The notes beneath the pieces are model-generated. The model was given only the letters and a program-made list of their open reading frames with translations, searched no databases and was not told where the DNA came from. Source: a bacterium (lineage in GTDB: Bacteria > Babelota > Babeliae > Babelales > RVW-14). From it: a DNA stretch of 5,370 nt. Of the stretch, positions 4,966 to 5,370 are shown in pieces. Positions within the stretch are counted from its first letter, which is position 1. Each line of letters starts with the position of its first letter. The stretch lies in contig JAHFBR010000022.1 of NCBI GenBank assembly GCA_023249955.1, positions 1-5,370 of the forward strand, written 5' to 3'. The translations under genes were made by a program, and so were the position numbers.

Positions 4966-5370
4966 ATGCAAAAGTCAGGCAACACCACAACACCGGGGCG
5001 GCGTGACGAATTGCTTAATCAGCGAGTGACTATCCAAACATCTCTGATGCACGTTTTGGGCAAAGAGGCAGACGCCATCTTGGCCATCATCAAAAATTTT
5101 CCTGAAAATGCATGGTGCCTGGTTGAACGCATTGTTTGCACGCAGGGCAAAATTATTATATCTGGTGTTGGCAAATCTGGCTTGGTGGCGCAAAAGCTTG
5201 CGGCTACATTTTCAAGCTTGGGCTTGCCGGCGTTTTTTTTGCACCCCAACGATGCACTGCATGGCGATTTGGGTGCGGTGCAAAAAGATGATTTTTTTAT
5301 TGCGCTTTCAAAAAGTGCCACCAGCGAAGAGTTTGATTTTATTCTACCCATCCTGCGTTCGCTTGGCATT
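4966..5370 (+). CDS. kdsD: D-arabinose-5-phosphate isomerase, KdsD/KpsF/GutQ family; 3' end outside window
   Basis: The enzyme interconverts D-ribulose 5-phosphate and D-arabinose 5-phosphate in the cytoplasm, the first step to Kdo, the sugar linking lipid A to the rest of lipopolysaccharide. The 135 visible codons cover the N-terminal extension and most of the SIS (sugar isomerase) domain; the family usually has about 320-330 residues with two CBS domains following, so more than half is missing. Landmarks are GKIIISGVGKSGLVAQKLAATFSSLG (61-86), with K70 aligning with the active-site lysine of E. coli KdsD (K59), and FFLHPNDALHGDLGAV (90-105), which parallels FFVHPGEAAHGDLGMV. The next loop reads SKSATSEE (115-122) where the family normally has S-x-S-G-x-[ST]-x-E. 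It follows rbfA by 8 bp and is probably co-transcribed. A capsule- or alditol-linked paralogue of the same family (KpsF, GutQ) cannot be ruled out from this fragment. Confidence 0.92.
   Translation, partial: MQKSGNTTTPGRRDELLNQRVTIQTSLMHVLGKEADAILAIIKNFPENAWCLVERIVCTQGKIIISGVGKSGLVAQKLAATFSSLGLPAFFLHPNDALHGDLGAVQKDDFFIALSKSATSEEFDFILPILRSLGI

Noticed and set aside
1..5370. CRISPR arrays, tRNA genes, insertion sequences, phage attachment sites
   Set aside because: No regularly spaced repeats, cloverleaf, transposase frame or terminal inverted repeats were seen; the window is almost fully accounted for by six protein genes.

Overview
The window looks like a bacterial chromosome segment of moderate G+C, densely packed with six protein genes and no RNA gene, insertion sequence or CRISPR array. 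A KdsD-type arabinose-5-phosphate isomerase (first step towards the lipopolysaccharide sugar Kdo) and a secreted barrel-like protein point to a Gram-negative (diderm) cell. The gene order does not match that of a familiar model organism. A deep-branching diderm such as Candidatus Dependentiae (TM6) is my guess from the overall look of the proteins, held at low confidence.

Left part, minus strand: mnmG (tRNA wobble-uridine modification; its 3' end lies beyond the left edge) has a good sigma-70-type promoter in the gap before it. Upstream of that gap is a complete class I photolyase gene. Centre: a 133-bp divergent intergenic region separates the photolyase from a rightward gene for a 502-residue secreted, probably outer-membrane, protein that I do not recognise. 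This region holds a clear forward promoter, a possible overlapping reverse promoter and a perfect 17-bp palindrome. Right part, plus strand: a near-consensus promoter begins 7 bp after the barrel gene's stop and drives a tight cluster rpsU (bS21), rbfA, kdsD. The last gene runs off the right edge.

The rpsU and rbfA products both serve the small ribosomal subunit, bS21 as a component and RbfA as a maturation factor. kdsD follows rbfA after 8 bp and so is probably co-transcribed, which would link translation capacity to envelope synthesis. mnmG is also a translation-quality gene but has its own promoter.

The points most worth a second look are: a long, nearly continuous stem-loop inside the start of rbfA; a Glu-to-Gln change at the lesion-binding site of the photolyase; the 17-bp palindrome between the divergent genes; an abrupt codon-usage switch inside the barrel gene; an altered SIS-domain loop in KdsD; and ribosome-binding sites that are weak or badly spaced for four of the six genes. 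None of these amounts to a clearly new biological system by itself.
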